Below are positions 18,318 through 26,740 of a stretch of DNA of 64,000 nucleotides, in pieces. The position numbers were made by a program, and so were the translations under genes. Every line of letters starts with the position of its first letter. Position 1 is the first letter of the stretch. Below the pieces are notes generated by a model. It did not search any database and was not told the origin of the DNA. It was given only the letters and a program-made list of their open reading frames with translations. Source of the stretch: Fimenecus sp045532175 (GTDB lineage Bacteria > Bacillota > Clostridia > Oscillospirales > Acutalibacteraceae); assembly GCA_045532175.1 (NCBI GenBank), contig JAZSFK010000008.1, positions 7,990-71,989 of the forward strand, written 5' to 3'.

Positions 18318-19604
18318 TTACAATACTGATTTTATAACAGTATCAAATGTACTTAAGATTTTTTCTTCGCTATGGTTTTCAATTCCGGATTTACATGACT
18401 TTTCTGCATAATGAATAAGTAAATCAGGATTATCAACAACCATTTTGAGCTTTTCTTTGATTTCTTTATCATCAGAAGCAGTTATAGCTGCTTCTTTTTT
18501 CATAAAATACTGCATCGGTGCAGTTTCTTTACACCCAACCGCAAATATACACTTACCGCTTGAAAGGTAGTCTGTAATCTTTGTTGAAAATGACAGCCTT
18601 GCTATTTTTGCATCCTTACCGTCTATATCCTCAACAAAAAGCAACATATCAGATTTGCGTTGTATTTCAAGTACCTCCTCCTGTGGTACAGGGTCATGGA
18701 GCTGGCAATAACCGCAATTCAGAATATTTTTTATGTCATCGTTCAAGGCAGTTCTTGTATAAATATCAAATTTAATTTTTAAGTTATCTTTATTTACTTC
18801 TTCAGCTGCCTTTACAATTCTTGCAAGTGTTTTATCTCGACCAATCATAAGGTTTCCCGTGTAAACCGCATTGATTGGATAATGAATATCACTGTAATCT
18901 ACCTTTGGTTCAACAGACAATGGCTTTGTGAGTACAACACTATCAATTCCGAAAAAAGCATCCGCTTCTTCCTTTGTCATATCGGAAATTGCAAAAAATC
19001 TACTTGTCTTTTTAGCAAGTCGCTTTAATGACCTTCGTTGAAAGAATCTGTATATTTTATGTCCGAATTCACCTGACTGCTTATATGTGAAGTTATCGTC
19101 CCAAATATATCCGACTGCTTTAGCTCCTGTTCTTTTAAGTACATACTCAATAATTCTGTTAAGGTGTATATAGCTTTCCATTGAATGCAAAATCACTTGA
19201 GGCTGATAGCTGTCAAGAAATGCATCAAGCTCGGCAGTTTTCCATTTACCGAATTTCCAGACAAGCTCCCTTGCCATCAAAAGAGAGTATCTGCGTTTTT
19301 TTTGCATTTTTTGATAACGTTCATTATGCTCTATAAGGTCTTTTGTATTCTCTTGTAAAAGCTGAGGTGCAACTTCTCTGCCGGTTTTTATCTCTCGGTT
19401 AAAAACGCTCTTCATAACCTTATTTTCTGAAATGGAGAAATATCTTGAACCTATATTGTTATCAGGAATTTCATCACGTATATAGAGATGTGCAATATTT
19501 TCGCTTTCATAATTCTTCAATAAGGTTGTCCACGTATTGGAACCTACCTTACTGTTCCACGATGCGACACTTATAACCAATATACGAGGTTGTTTATCTA
19601 TCAT
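18318..19604 (-). CDS. GT-B-type glycosyltransferase-like protein, divergent
   Basis: 428 aa from the ATG at 19604; a GTG lies 9 nt earlier and the ribosome site is weak (AAGTG). The N-terminal ILVISVASWNSKVGSNTW and the C-terminal half with YTGNLMIGRDKTLARIV, SDMLLFVEDIDG and SFSTKITDYLSSGKCIFA resemble GT4-like donor domains, but the EX7E acidic pair is not clear. I recognise the fold but not a subfamily. Position among glycosyltransferases and polymerase genes supports a glycan-assembly role. Confidence 0.7.
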   Translation of the reverse strand: MIDKQPRILVISVASWNSKVGSNTWTTLLKNYESENIAHLYIRDEIPDNNIGSRYFSISENKVMKSVFNREIKTGREVAPQLLQENTKDLIEHNERYQKMQKKRRYSLLMARELVWKFGKWKTAELDAFLDSYQPQVILHSMESYIHLNRIIEYVLKRTGAKAVGYIWDDNFTYKQSGEFGHKIYRFFQRRSLKRLAKKTSRFFAISDMTKEEADAFFGIDSVVLTKPLSVEPKVDYSDIHYPINAVYTGNLMIGRDKTLARIVKAAEEVNKDNLKIKFDIYTRTALNDDIKNILNCGYCQLHDPVPQEEVLEIQRKSDMLLFVEDIDGKDAKIARLSFSTKITDYLSSGKCIFAVGCKETAPMQYFMKKEAAITASDDKEIKEKLKMVVDNPDLLIHYAEKSCKSGIENHSEEKILSTFDTVIKSVL

Positions 19605-19664
19605 ACTTATCACTTTTATTATTTCATTATTTTGTATTCTAAAACAATTACCGTTTGAGACTAT

Positions 19665-20723
19665 TTATATCATCTTTTTCAGGAATTTAACCCTGTCACT
19701 TAACAGAATGAATACTATAGAGAAAACTATTGTTATTAAAATTACCGCAACAAGACCAACATAACTGTTGGCATAAAGAGTTGAGAACACATTCGGGAAC
19801 AATGCCGGCAACATAGTCAAAAACAATCTTTGGCTTACAAACATCAGCAAACTTAGCTTCCTGCACCAAATCCAAAGTTTATTTTCTTTTAATTCAATCT
19901 GCATAACCGCCATTATAAAAAAGTAAACAAATATCGGTAAGGAAATCAAAATATCCATCCCGGACACACCAAACTTGACCTTCAATAAGAATGCTTCAAT
20001 TACAACCATTACAAGGGATATTCCCGCCAAAACAGCATATTTAACGAAGCCTCTTAACGACGATTTAATATCCTTTGTTGCAACCATATATCCCATAAAG
20101 ATGAAAGGTGTGCCATTAAAAATGCCGTTTCTTGATGTGAACATAAACTTATCATATACATCATAAATGGTACCAATTACGGTATCATCAACTGCAAAAC
20201 GATATGTATATCCAAACATTCCGAACAAATAAAGTACTATTACTATGGGGAGAATATATTTTTTATTCAATTTCTCAACAAGAAAATATGTTATTGCTAT
20301 ACCTATTGATAACGCAGGTAAAAACCAAATCGTTGCATAACTTGACATCACAACGGATTTATACAAGTATTTTAGTAATACAACTATGCTAAATTCATTG
20401 TTTGCTATCCATCCGCTACAAATATGTATAAAATACACGGCGGACCAGAGCGCATACATAGTCCATATTCTTTTTTCATACTGAACAAAATACTTTTTCT
20501 TGTCATCCTTATTTTGAATTGAAGCTAATTTTCTGAAGAAAAGAAATCCGCTGCAACAAAAGAAAAATGGCACTGCAATCACGTATAACGAAAAAGCATA
20601 GTCAATTATCGCAGGGAAATTTCCCCATTCAGATGCAAAATGTGATGAAATTATCAGAATTGCACAGAAAAACTTGGCAACATCAAGTGACCAATAATTT
20701 TTTCTTGTTATGGTCTGACTCAT
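19665..20723 (-). CDS. membrane acyltransferase, family 3 (PF01757)
   Basis: 352 aa with about ten membrane segments. The N-terminus YWSLDVAKFFCAILIISSHF contains the D-x-x-K/R and the HF-type residue of OafA/WecH-like acyltransferases. It likely acetylates a sugar of the glycan at the membrane. GAGGAG precedes the ATG. It is transcribed in the right-hand operon between the dehydrogenase-fused glycosyltransferase and the divergent GT-like gene. Confidence 0.87.
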   Translation of the reverse strand: MSQTITRKNYWSLDVAKFFCAILIISSHFASEWGNFPAIIDYAFSLYVIAVPFFFCCSGFLFFRKLASIQNKDDKKKYFVQYEKRIWTMYALWSAVYFIHICSGWIANNEFSIVVLLKYLYKSVVMSSYATIWFLPALSIGIAITYFLVEKLNKKYILPIVIVLYLFGMFGYTYRFAVDDTVIGTIYDVYDKFMFTSRNGIFNGTPFIFMGYMVATKDIKSSLRGFVKYAVLAGISLVMVVIEAFLLKVKFGVSGMDILISLPIFVYFFIMAVMQIELKENKLWIWCRKLSLLMFVSQRLFLTMLPALFPNVFSTLYANSYVGLVAVILITIVFSIVFILLSDRVKFLKKMI

Positions 20724-20772
20724 ACCCTAACTCCTCTTTACACTTTCCTAATAGTACAGCACATGAAAGCCG

Positions 20773-22866
20773 TCACTTTGTTTTATTTATTGCATTTACA
20801 ACTGCTTCTCCATTAAGGGTCGCAATAACATTTTTATACATATGCTCTTTAAGTCGTGTATTCACTTCCTGAGATATTGCAGAAACGCCCGGAAGCACAA
20901 CTACATTTTTAAGACGGCGGAATTTATTTGTTACAGGGTTTGGTATTTTTTCAAACATATCAAGTACCGCACCACCGATTTTTTTTGTTTTAAGTGCATT
21001 ATAAAAATCGCCTTCATTGAAAACGGCTTTTCTGCCGACATTTACAATAACTGCTGACTTTTTCATACAATCAAACAATTCTTTATTTATACTACCCTTT
21101 GTTTCATCATTATCAGGTAAAGTTGAAACTATATAGTCATATTCACCCAGATTTGCCTTGAGTTCTTCACGATTACGAAGCATTTTTGAATACTGTGGTT
21201 TAATAGCACAGTATGGGTCATATCCGTCTATCTGCATATCAAATCCTGCAAGTCTGTCCGCCACTGCAGTACCGATATTTCCTGCACCCATAATAAGAAC
21301 TCTTTTACCGCTTAGCTCTGTTATCTTATTATAATGACGCTGAATCTTAAAATGTCTGTTATTTGGATTGTTACGCAATTTCTTGGCCATTTGTAAAATT
21401 CCAAAAACTACTGTTTCGGCAATAGGAGCGGAATAAACAGTACCGGCATTACAAACAGTTATTCCCTTTTCAGTAAATTTTTCAAGAGGTACACCATCAA
21501 AACCGGCACTTGTTAGCTGAAAAAGCTTAAGCGACGGCAAATTCATATCCGCACATTTGATTGCCATAGCACGGGAACCTGCAATAACAACCACTTTTTC
21601 ATTGTTGTTAAAGCTGTCAAGTCCTTTGTACGAAACAGTCTTAACCTGTGTATCATCCGGGTAATCATAATTAGCAATATTCTTATCTGAAATTACAAGT
21701 CTCATAAAATCTTCATCATCTTTCAATAATCTTATAAATTCTCTCTTTTGATTTTCGAGCATTATCGGGCGGTCATATAGTTCTTTTGTTCGCTTATATG
21801 CTCCATCAGAGAGTTTTTTTGTTTTTTCTGCATCACAGAGTAAATCCACCATTGCAATTTGAAGTTCTGCCGTATTTTTCGGTTCAACAAGCATACAGGA
21901 CTCGCCATCAATCATAACCTCGGAAGCACCGGGTATTTTTGTGGTTATTACAGGCACCGCTAAAGCACCTGCCTCTTGAATTACCATACCAAAGCCTTCA
22001 CGATATGTGGGGTGAACAAGCACATCCATAGCAGAATAATACTTTTTCATTTCAGCATTATCCACCTTGCCTGTCAGCACAACACTACTTGAATTGCTTG
22101 CCCAATCAATAAGCTGTTTAGGAACTCTGCAATCGTCTTCAATGGGACCAACAAGAAGTAATTTCGCACCTTCATTTGTTTCGACAATATTCTTAAAGGC
22201 AACCAATAATTCGGTACAGCCTTTTTCCGCTGAAATACGACCCGCAAAACCGAATACGAAATCCGTTTCATTTATATTATATTTTTCACGAATAGCTTTT
22301 TTCCATTCCGGCTTTTGTGAAACATCATAAGCAGATGTATCAACACCAATTGTTCCGCCATTACCTATAACCCTTGCCTTATTTGCACCATAAAGTCCGT
22401 CATTAACGGCAAACTGCATATTCATACGACTTACTGAACGGATATCAGTTGAAAGCACACATACTAATTTCTCAATGTACTTAAAAATCTTTCGTGCCAC
22501 ACCGGAAAAACCAATATATCTGATTCCCCATTGCGCATAAAGTCTTTTAGGAACTCGTGCGAGAAACGACGCGATACTTGCATAACAAGCTGCATTAGGA
22601 GTTGAATACTGAACCATATCAAATTTTTCTCTTTTAAATACCTTATAAAAGTTTAACACAGATGCAAAACCTGAATAATCAATTCCTCTTGACATTGGCA
22701 CAGGAATATAATGTATATATTCAGGAAGTGATTTTGCAAACTCTTCATCATTATCGCAAATAAGTGTAACATCATATCCACACTCATTATGCAGATATTT
22801 TGCAGTTTCAACAACGAAACTTTTAAGTGTTAATGAAATAGTAGTTATAAAACAAATCTTCTTCAT
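20773..22866 (-). CDS. fusion: GT4 glycosyltransferase + D-2-hydroxyacid dehydrogenase-like domain
   Basis: 697 aa from the ATG at 22866 (GGAGA site); a longer frame to 22974 reads back into the NeuD-like gene and is rejected. Residues 1-385 are a GT4 enzyme (FGFAGRISAEKGCTELLVAF, HPTYREGFGMVIQEAGAL) paralogous to 6083-7228. Residues 388-697 are a D-isomer 2-hydroxyacid dehydrogenase-like domain with SAGFDGVPLEKF, the GAGNIGTAVADRL nucleotide site and NVGRKAVFNEGDF (R612 matches the catalytic Arg). The family Glu-Pro pair reads Ile-Pro (I641) and the catalytic His position reads Gly (LPGVSA, G660), so dehydrogenase activity is doubtful. No stop or internal ribosome site separates the halves. 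Confidence 0.85.
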   Translation of the reverse strand: MKKICFITTISLTLKSFVVETAKYLHNECGYDVTLICDNDEEFAKSLPEYIHYIPVPMSRGIDYSGFASVLNFYKVFKREKFDMVQYSTPNAACYASIASFLARVPKRLYAQWGIRYIGFSGVARKIFKYIEKLVCVLSTDIRSVSRMNMQFAVNDGLYGANKARVIGNGGTIGVDTSAYDVSQKPEWKKAIREKYNINETDFVFGFAGRISAEKGCTELLVAFKNIVETNEGAKLLLVGPIEDDCRVPKQLIDWASNSSSVVLTGKVDNAEMKKYYSAMDVLVHPTYREGFGMVIQEAGALAVPVITTKIPGASEVMIDGESCMLVEPKNTAELQIAMVDLLCDAEKTKKLSDGAYKRTKELYDRPIMLENQKREFIRLLKDDEDFMRLVISDKNIANYDYPDDTQVKTVSYKGLDSFNNNEKVVVIAGSRAMAIKCADMNLPSLKLFQLTSAGFDGVPLEKFTEKGITVCNAGTVYSAPIAETVVFGILQMAKKLRNNPNNRHFKIQRHYNKITELSGKRVLIMGAGNIGTAVADRLAGFDMQIDGYDPYCAIKPQYSKMLRNREELKANLGEYDYIVSTLPDNDETKGSINKELFDCMKKSAVIVNVGRKAVFNEGDFYNALKTKKIGGAVLDMFEKIPNPVTNKFRRLKNVVVLPGVSAISQEVNTRLKEHMYKNVIATLNGEAVVNAINKTK

Positions 22867-22877
22867 TATTATCTCCG

Positions 22878-23486
22878 TTATTTTACCTTTTTTGCAGGGA
22901 CCCCAACATACGTTCCCTCTTCTGTTATATCCTTTACAACAACTGTACCTGCGCCAATCATATTGTTTTCGCAAACCGATATATTATTACTTACAGTTGA
23001 ACCTATCCCAATCCAGGTGCACTTTCCAACAGTTACAGTGCCTGCAAGATGTGCACCACAAGCAATATGAACATAGTCACCGATAATATCATCGTGGTCA
23101 ACAGACGCACAGGTATTTATAATTACACCCTTACCAACAACTGCACTGTTATTTACAACAGCATTAGGCATAACACATGTGCCCTCTCCTATTACCGCTG
23201 ATGGTGAAATTACCGCTGACGGATGAATCGCAGTATACCATTTTGCATTCGGCAGACCATTCATAATCTTTTCACGCACCTTGCAGTTGCCGATTGCCAC
23301 AAACAATTCTGTTTCACCGTCGCAATACTTCACAGCATCTGCACTTGTGCCAATTATATTAACTTTGTTATTTGCAGTATTACTGTCATCCAAGAAACCT
23401 ATAACAGTATCTCCGCAGGCTTTTGCTATGTCAGCGACAACTCTGCCGTGACCACCTGCACCGATAATAACAACTTTTTTATTCAT
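22878..23486 (-). CDS. PglD/NeuD-type sugar O/N-acyltransferase
   Basis: 202 aa from the ATG at 23486 (AGAGG, 6 nt). The N-terminal PglD_N nucleotide-binding region begins KKVVIIGAGGHGRVVADIA. The rest is left-handed beta-helix hexapeptide repeats (VISPSAVIGEGTCVMPNAVV and similar), with the catalytic-type His in SVDHDDIIGDYVHIACGAH. Beside a PglE-like aminotransferase and a PglC-like transferase, its likely job is N-acetylation of a UDP-4-amino-4,6-dideoxy sugar, giving UDP-diNAc-bacillosamine or a relative. NeuD-type sialic acid O-acetylation is less likely because no sialate genes are present. Confidence 0.88.
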   Translation of the reverse strand: MNKKVVIIGAGGHGRVVADIAKACGDTVIGFLDDSNTANNKVNIIGTSADAVKYCDGETELFVAIGNCKVREKIMNGLPNAKWYTAIHPSAVISPSAVIGEGTCVMPNAVVNNSAVVGKGVIINTCASVDHDDIIGDYVHIACGAHLAGTVTVGKCTWIGIGSTVSNNISVCENNMIGAGTVVVKDITEEGTYVGVPAKKVK

Positions 23487-23504
23487 ATTTAACCTCTTTC
23501 CCAT

Positions 23505-23669
23505 TCAGAGAAATCTCGTAACCGCTGATAAAATCGATGTGCAATTATCAACGAGATAGTTTTTTGTCAGAGCCGTCAAAAAACGCAGGCAATACTTTGT
23601 GTATTGGCGAGTATTTTGGGCGAGCTATGGCGAAAAAATAGCCGATGAAAATTGTGCATAAGATTGCAA
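23505..23669. other. non-coding gap inside the polysaccharide operon with inverted repeats
   Basis: 165 nt without a plausible gene, unusually long for this tightly packed operon. Inside it GGCAATAC and GTATTGGC form a small hairpin around 23592-23612. The outer ends (AACCGCTGAT near 23518 and ATCAGTGGTTA near 23670) form an imperfect inverted repeat that touches the 3' end of the next gene. It could be a dispersed extragenic repeat or an RNA structure in the operon mRNA. Confidence 0.4.
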
Positions 23670-24290
23670 TCAGTGGTTACCCATAAACTCTTCCATAGTG
23701 GCACTTGTTTCGCTACTGATACCCTCTCGCTTGAGAACTGACATAATTGTCATAAAGAAAATCTTTACATCAAGGGCAAAGCTCATTCTCTCAACATACT
23801 CAACATCAAGGTTGAATTTTTCTTCCCAAGAAACAGTATTTCTGCCGTTAACCTGTGCCCAACCTGAAAGTCCCGGTCTCACAAGATGACGGCGATGCTG
23901 TTCTTCTGAATATAAAGGCAGATATCTTACAAGCAAAGGACGAGGACCGATAAAACTCATATCACCCTTTAAGATATTGATAAATTCAGGCAATTCGTCA
24001 ATGCTTGTACTTCGTAAAAACTTACCAAATTTCGTAAGACGAATTTCGTCGGGCAAAAGTTCGCCGTTTTCGTCACGTTCATCAGTCATTGTTCTGAACT
24101 TACAAAGAGTGAAAATCTTTTCTTCACCTGTTTTCTTATCTATCATACCCGGTCTTTCCTGTTTAAAGAGTACGGGACTGCCCAATTTTGTTTTTACAAG
24201 AAGTGCTACTATGAGTAAAACGGGTGAAAGAACAATAATTGCACCCAGTGCCGCACAAAAATCTAATGCTCTTTTTATGTATTTATACAT
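23670..24290 (-). CDS. PglC-type phosphoglycosyl transferase (initiating sugar transferase)
   Basis: 206 aa. The family features are KRALDFCAALGAIIVLSPVL, the re-entrant helix, then CKFRTM, the catalytic dyad in SIDELPE (D98, E99), MSFIGPRPLL and RPGLSGWAQVNGRN. This is the small monotopic type (PglC/EpsL), not the long polytopic WbaP type. It transfers the first phosphosugar to undecaprenyl phosphate. With PglD- and PglE-like neighbours the sugar may be a bacillosamine-type diamino sugar. GAGGG is 10 nt before the ATG, within the end of the preceding gene. Confidence 0.93.
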   Translation of the reverse strand: MYKYIKRALDFCAALGAIIVLSPVLLIVALLVKTKLGSPVLFKQERPGMIDKKTGEEKIFTLCKFRTMTDERDENGELLPDEIRLTKFGKFLRSTSIDELPEFINILKGDMSFIGPRPLLVRYLPLYSEEQHRRHLVRPGLSGWAQVNGRNTVSWEEKFNLDVEYVERMSFALDVKIFFMTIMSVLKREGISSETSATMEEFMGNH

Positions 24291-24296
24291 TTATAA

Positions 24297-26360
24297 TCAA
24301 CCCTCAAAACAACTTTTAATAATCTCAATTACTCTGTTCTGTTGTGCTTCGGTCATTTTAATGTCAGATGGAAGACAAAGTCCACGATTGAATATATCCA
24401 TACCGATATCAGCACAACCGCCCTCGATATATGCATTTGTTCTTGCTCTGCCATTACCGTCACGGGTTACAAATCCGTTCATTCTGTAAATAGGTTGCAT
24501 ATGCATCGGTTTCCAGATAGGACGACCTTCAATATTCTGCTCTGCAAGTTTTTCAAGAATTTCTGTGGGGCAAGTCTTACCTTTTTCTTTAACATAAAGT
24601 GCTTCTGTTTCCGAACGAACTTGTTTGCACATTGCACTTTCATCAATAAGCATACATGAAAGCCAGAAGTTAGGCTCCATATTATTTCCATCGTATGGAT
24701 TCATTGAAACCGGTAAATCTTTAAATGCTTCCTTGTATCTGTTATAAATAGCCTTTTTACGCTCAATATGCTCTTCAAGATATCCCATCTGACCACGAAC
24801 AATGCCCGCAATAACATTGCTCATACGGTAATTGTAGCCAAGTTCCTCGTGCTGATACCATGGTGCATTTTCACGACTTTGAGTTGACCACTTACGAACT
24901 TTATTCGCAGCCTCTAAGTCGTCTGTAAGGAACATACCGCCTGAACTACCGGTGATAATCTTGTTACCATTGAAACTGATTGCATTGTACTGACCGAATG
25001 TACCCGTCTGCTTATCCTTATAAGATGCACCAAAGGACTCCGCTGCATCCTCAATAAGAATTGCATTGTGTTCGTCACAAATTGCACGGATTTCGTCAAG
25101 TTTACCCGGAGTACCATAAAGATTTGCTACAACTACAACCTTAACATCCGGATAAAGTTCAAATGCTTTTTTGAGTGCCACTGCATCCATATTCCATGTT
25201 TCATATTCCGTATCAATGAAAACAGGAACACCACCTTCATAAACAACAGGATTAACCGTTGCATCAAAGGTCATATCACTGCAGAAAACTTTATCACCGG
25301 GTTTAACACCTGCGAGTTTTACACACATATGAAGAGATGCTGTGCCGCAAGAAAGAGCAACCGCATATTTACAACCAACTTTTTCCGAAACAAGACGTTC
25401 AACTTCATTTATATTGGCACCAACGGTTGACATCCAGTTTGTTTCATAAGCCTCTTGCATATATTTAAGTTCATCACCGTGCATTGTAGGAGTCGCAAGC
25501 CAAATTTTCTCGTTTGTCATTTTCTTTTCTTCCTTCTTCTTTCTGATTGAAGCGACAATCTGTCCGATTTTTTCTTCCACTAATTTATGATTATCAGCAT
25601 ACTGCTCTTGTGTATAAGCTGAAACCTCTTTTTCTTTTGCTCGAATACCCTGTACACCCTTAATGAAGATTTCCTCAATATCCTTCGGGTTTTCAACCTT
25701 GTTTGCATCGCAGAAACCACGAGACAGTATTGCCATTTGGGAACCAAGAGAATAGTGCTCTGTAATGATGTTTTCTGCAGGTAACGTACCATAGCCTACA
25801 CGGGCAATTCCGCCGAATCCGAATTTGATACCCTTTTTACGAAGTTTTTCGCAAAGTGTGGGTACTGTGCCGTCTATAAGTAACTCGAACATAAAATCTT
25901 TGCCGTAAGCCAAATGCAGGTCATTAAGACCGATATGTACCTCATCTATGCCAGGAACTTCCAATATGTTGTCAATATCCTCATATGCCTCAGCAGTTTC
26001 AACAAGAATTATTGTTTTTACTCTACCGTCAACATATCTTATAAAGTCCTCAACTTCTTTCCTTGTTTTGAAGTATGGAAGCATTATCACATCCGCACCG
26101 GCTTCGATTGTCTGATTGATTTCTTCTCGTGACCCGTCATACATATGGTTGATTCGCACCTGAAGTTCTGCGTCAGTAACAACAGGACGAAGTTTTTTAA
26201 TATCTTCAATTGTATGGTGTGACTGAACCGTATCCATTCCACCTTGACGTAAATCCTTGTCGATGTACTCCATATCAACCCAAACACGGTCAACACCTGC
26301 TTTCTGAGCAATCACCGCGACCTCAGGGTTGTTTGTAATATACATTAGCGTAAGTGACAT
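24297..26360 (-). CDS. fusion: HpcH/HpaI-type aldolase + DegT/DnrJ/EryC1/StrS sugar aminotransferase
   Basis: 687 aa. Residues 1-270 are an HpcH/HpaI aldolase/citrate-lyase-like barrel: RVWVDMEYID, VRINH, ILVETAEAYEDID (metal-binding Glu) and HIGLNDLHLAYG (metal-binding Asp). Residues 281-687 are a DegT-family PLP aminotransferase like PglE/LegC: NWMSTVGANI, SCGTASLHMCVKLAG, IEDAAESFGA and the PLP lysine K467 in ISFNGNKI. The charged linker SIRKKKEEKKM joins them. An AAGGAAG about 9 nt before internal Met281 (25520) might allow separate translation of the aminotransferase. It is the first gene of the right-hand operon. The aldolase substrate is unknown. Confidence 0.88.
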   Translation of the reverse strand: MSLTLMYITNNPEVAVIAQKAGVDRVWVDMEYIDKDLRQGGMDTVQSHHTIEDIKKLRPVVTDAELQVRINHMYDGSREEINQTIEAGADVIMLPYFKTRKEVEDFIRYVDGRVKTIILVETAEAYEDIDNILEVPGIDEVHIGLNDLHLAYGKDFMFELLIDGTVPTLCEKLRKKGIKFGFGGIARVGYGTLPAENIITEHYSLGSQMAILSRGFCDANKVENPKDIEEIFIKGVQGIRAKEKEVSAYTQEQYADNHKLVEEKIGQIVASIRKKKEEKKMTNEKIWLATPTMHGDELKYMQEAYETNWMSTVGANINEVERLVSEKVGCKYAVALSCGTASLHMCVKLAGVKPGDKVFCSDMTFDATVNPVVYEGGVPVFIDTEYETWNMDAVALKKAFELYPDVKVVVVANLYGTPGKLDEIRAICDEHNAILIEDAAESFGASYKDKQTGTFGQYNAISFNGNKIITGSSGGMFLTDDLEAANKVRKWSTQSRENAPWYQHEELGYNYRMSNVIAGIVRGQMGYLEEHIERKKAIYNRYKEAFKDLPVSMNPYDGNNMEPNFWLSCMLIDESAMCKQVRSETEALYVKEKGKTCPTEILEKLAEQNIEGRPIWKPMHMQPIYRMNGFVTRDGNGRARTNAYIEGGCADIGMDIFNRGLCLPSDIKMTEAQQNRVIEIIKSCFEG

Positions 26361-26440
26361 TTTACCACCCTTTTATATATGATTAGTGCCCACAGCACAC
26401 AATACAGGCACAATAACACATTTTGAGTATGTTCTTTTGT

Positions 26441-26469
26441 ATTATACTATTTTATAATGAAAAAGTCAA
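26441..26469 (-). promoter_or_regulatory. strong promoter of the right-hand polysaccharide operon
   Basis: On the minus strand, TTGACT (26469-26464), a 17-nt spacer and TATAAT (26446-26441), 80 nt upstream of the aldolase-aminotransferase gene. The 380-nt divergent region 26361-26740 holds this promoter and the plus-strand one, with no gene seen. Confidence 0.75.
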
Positions 26470-26568
26470 TGATAAACGACATTAAAACAAATATATGTTG
26501 AGAAAAAAATGCACAAAAAATTTATCAATATTCCTACTAAATTTTGTTAACAGAAGAATATGTTTTCA

Positions 26569-26598
26569 TTGACTTTATACTTTCGGTTATTATATAAT
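26569..26598 (+). promoter_or_regulatory. promoter of the cofE-like/guaA unit
   Basis: TTGACT at 26569-26574, an 18-nt spacer, TATAAT at 26593-26598. The leader of about 135 nt contains a GGGTATAAGCCC mini-hairpin near 26690 but no recognisable purine riboswitch core. The true ribosome site GGAGAG is at 26729-26734. Confidence 0.65.
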
Positions 26599-26740
26599 AG
26601 TGTGTAAAATTTAATTTGCCATATTTTGAGATTTTTCAAAAATTTATAGGGAATACTTAATTTTTATAATCTTGTAAATCTTTCCCCCACGGGTATAAGC
26701 CCAAAGAGGAGTTTAAATTTATATATTTGGAGAGATATGT

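Noticed and set aside
22867..22974. N-terminal extension of the glycosyltransferase-dehydrogenase fusion
   Set aside because: It overlaps the NeuD-like gene. The ribosome site GGAGA and the paralogue at 6083-7228 both support MKKICF at 22866.
26600..26740. Purine riboswitch before the cofE-like/guaA genes
   Set aside because: The leader lacks the conserved purine-aptamer core; only small hairpins are seen.
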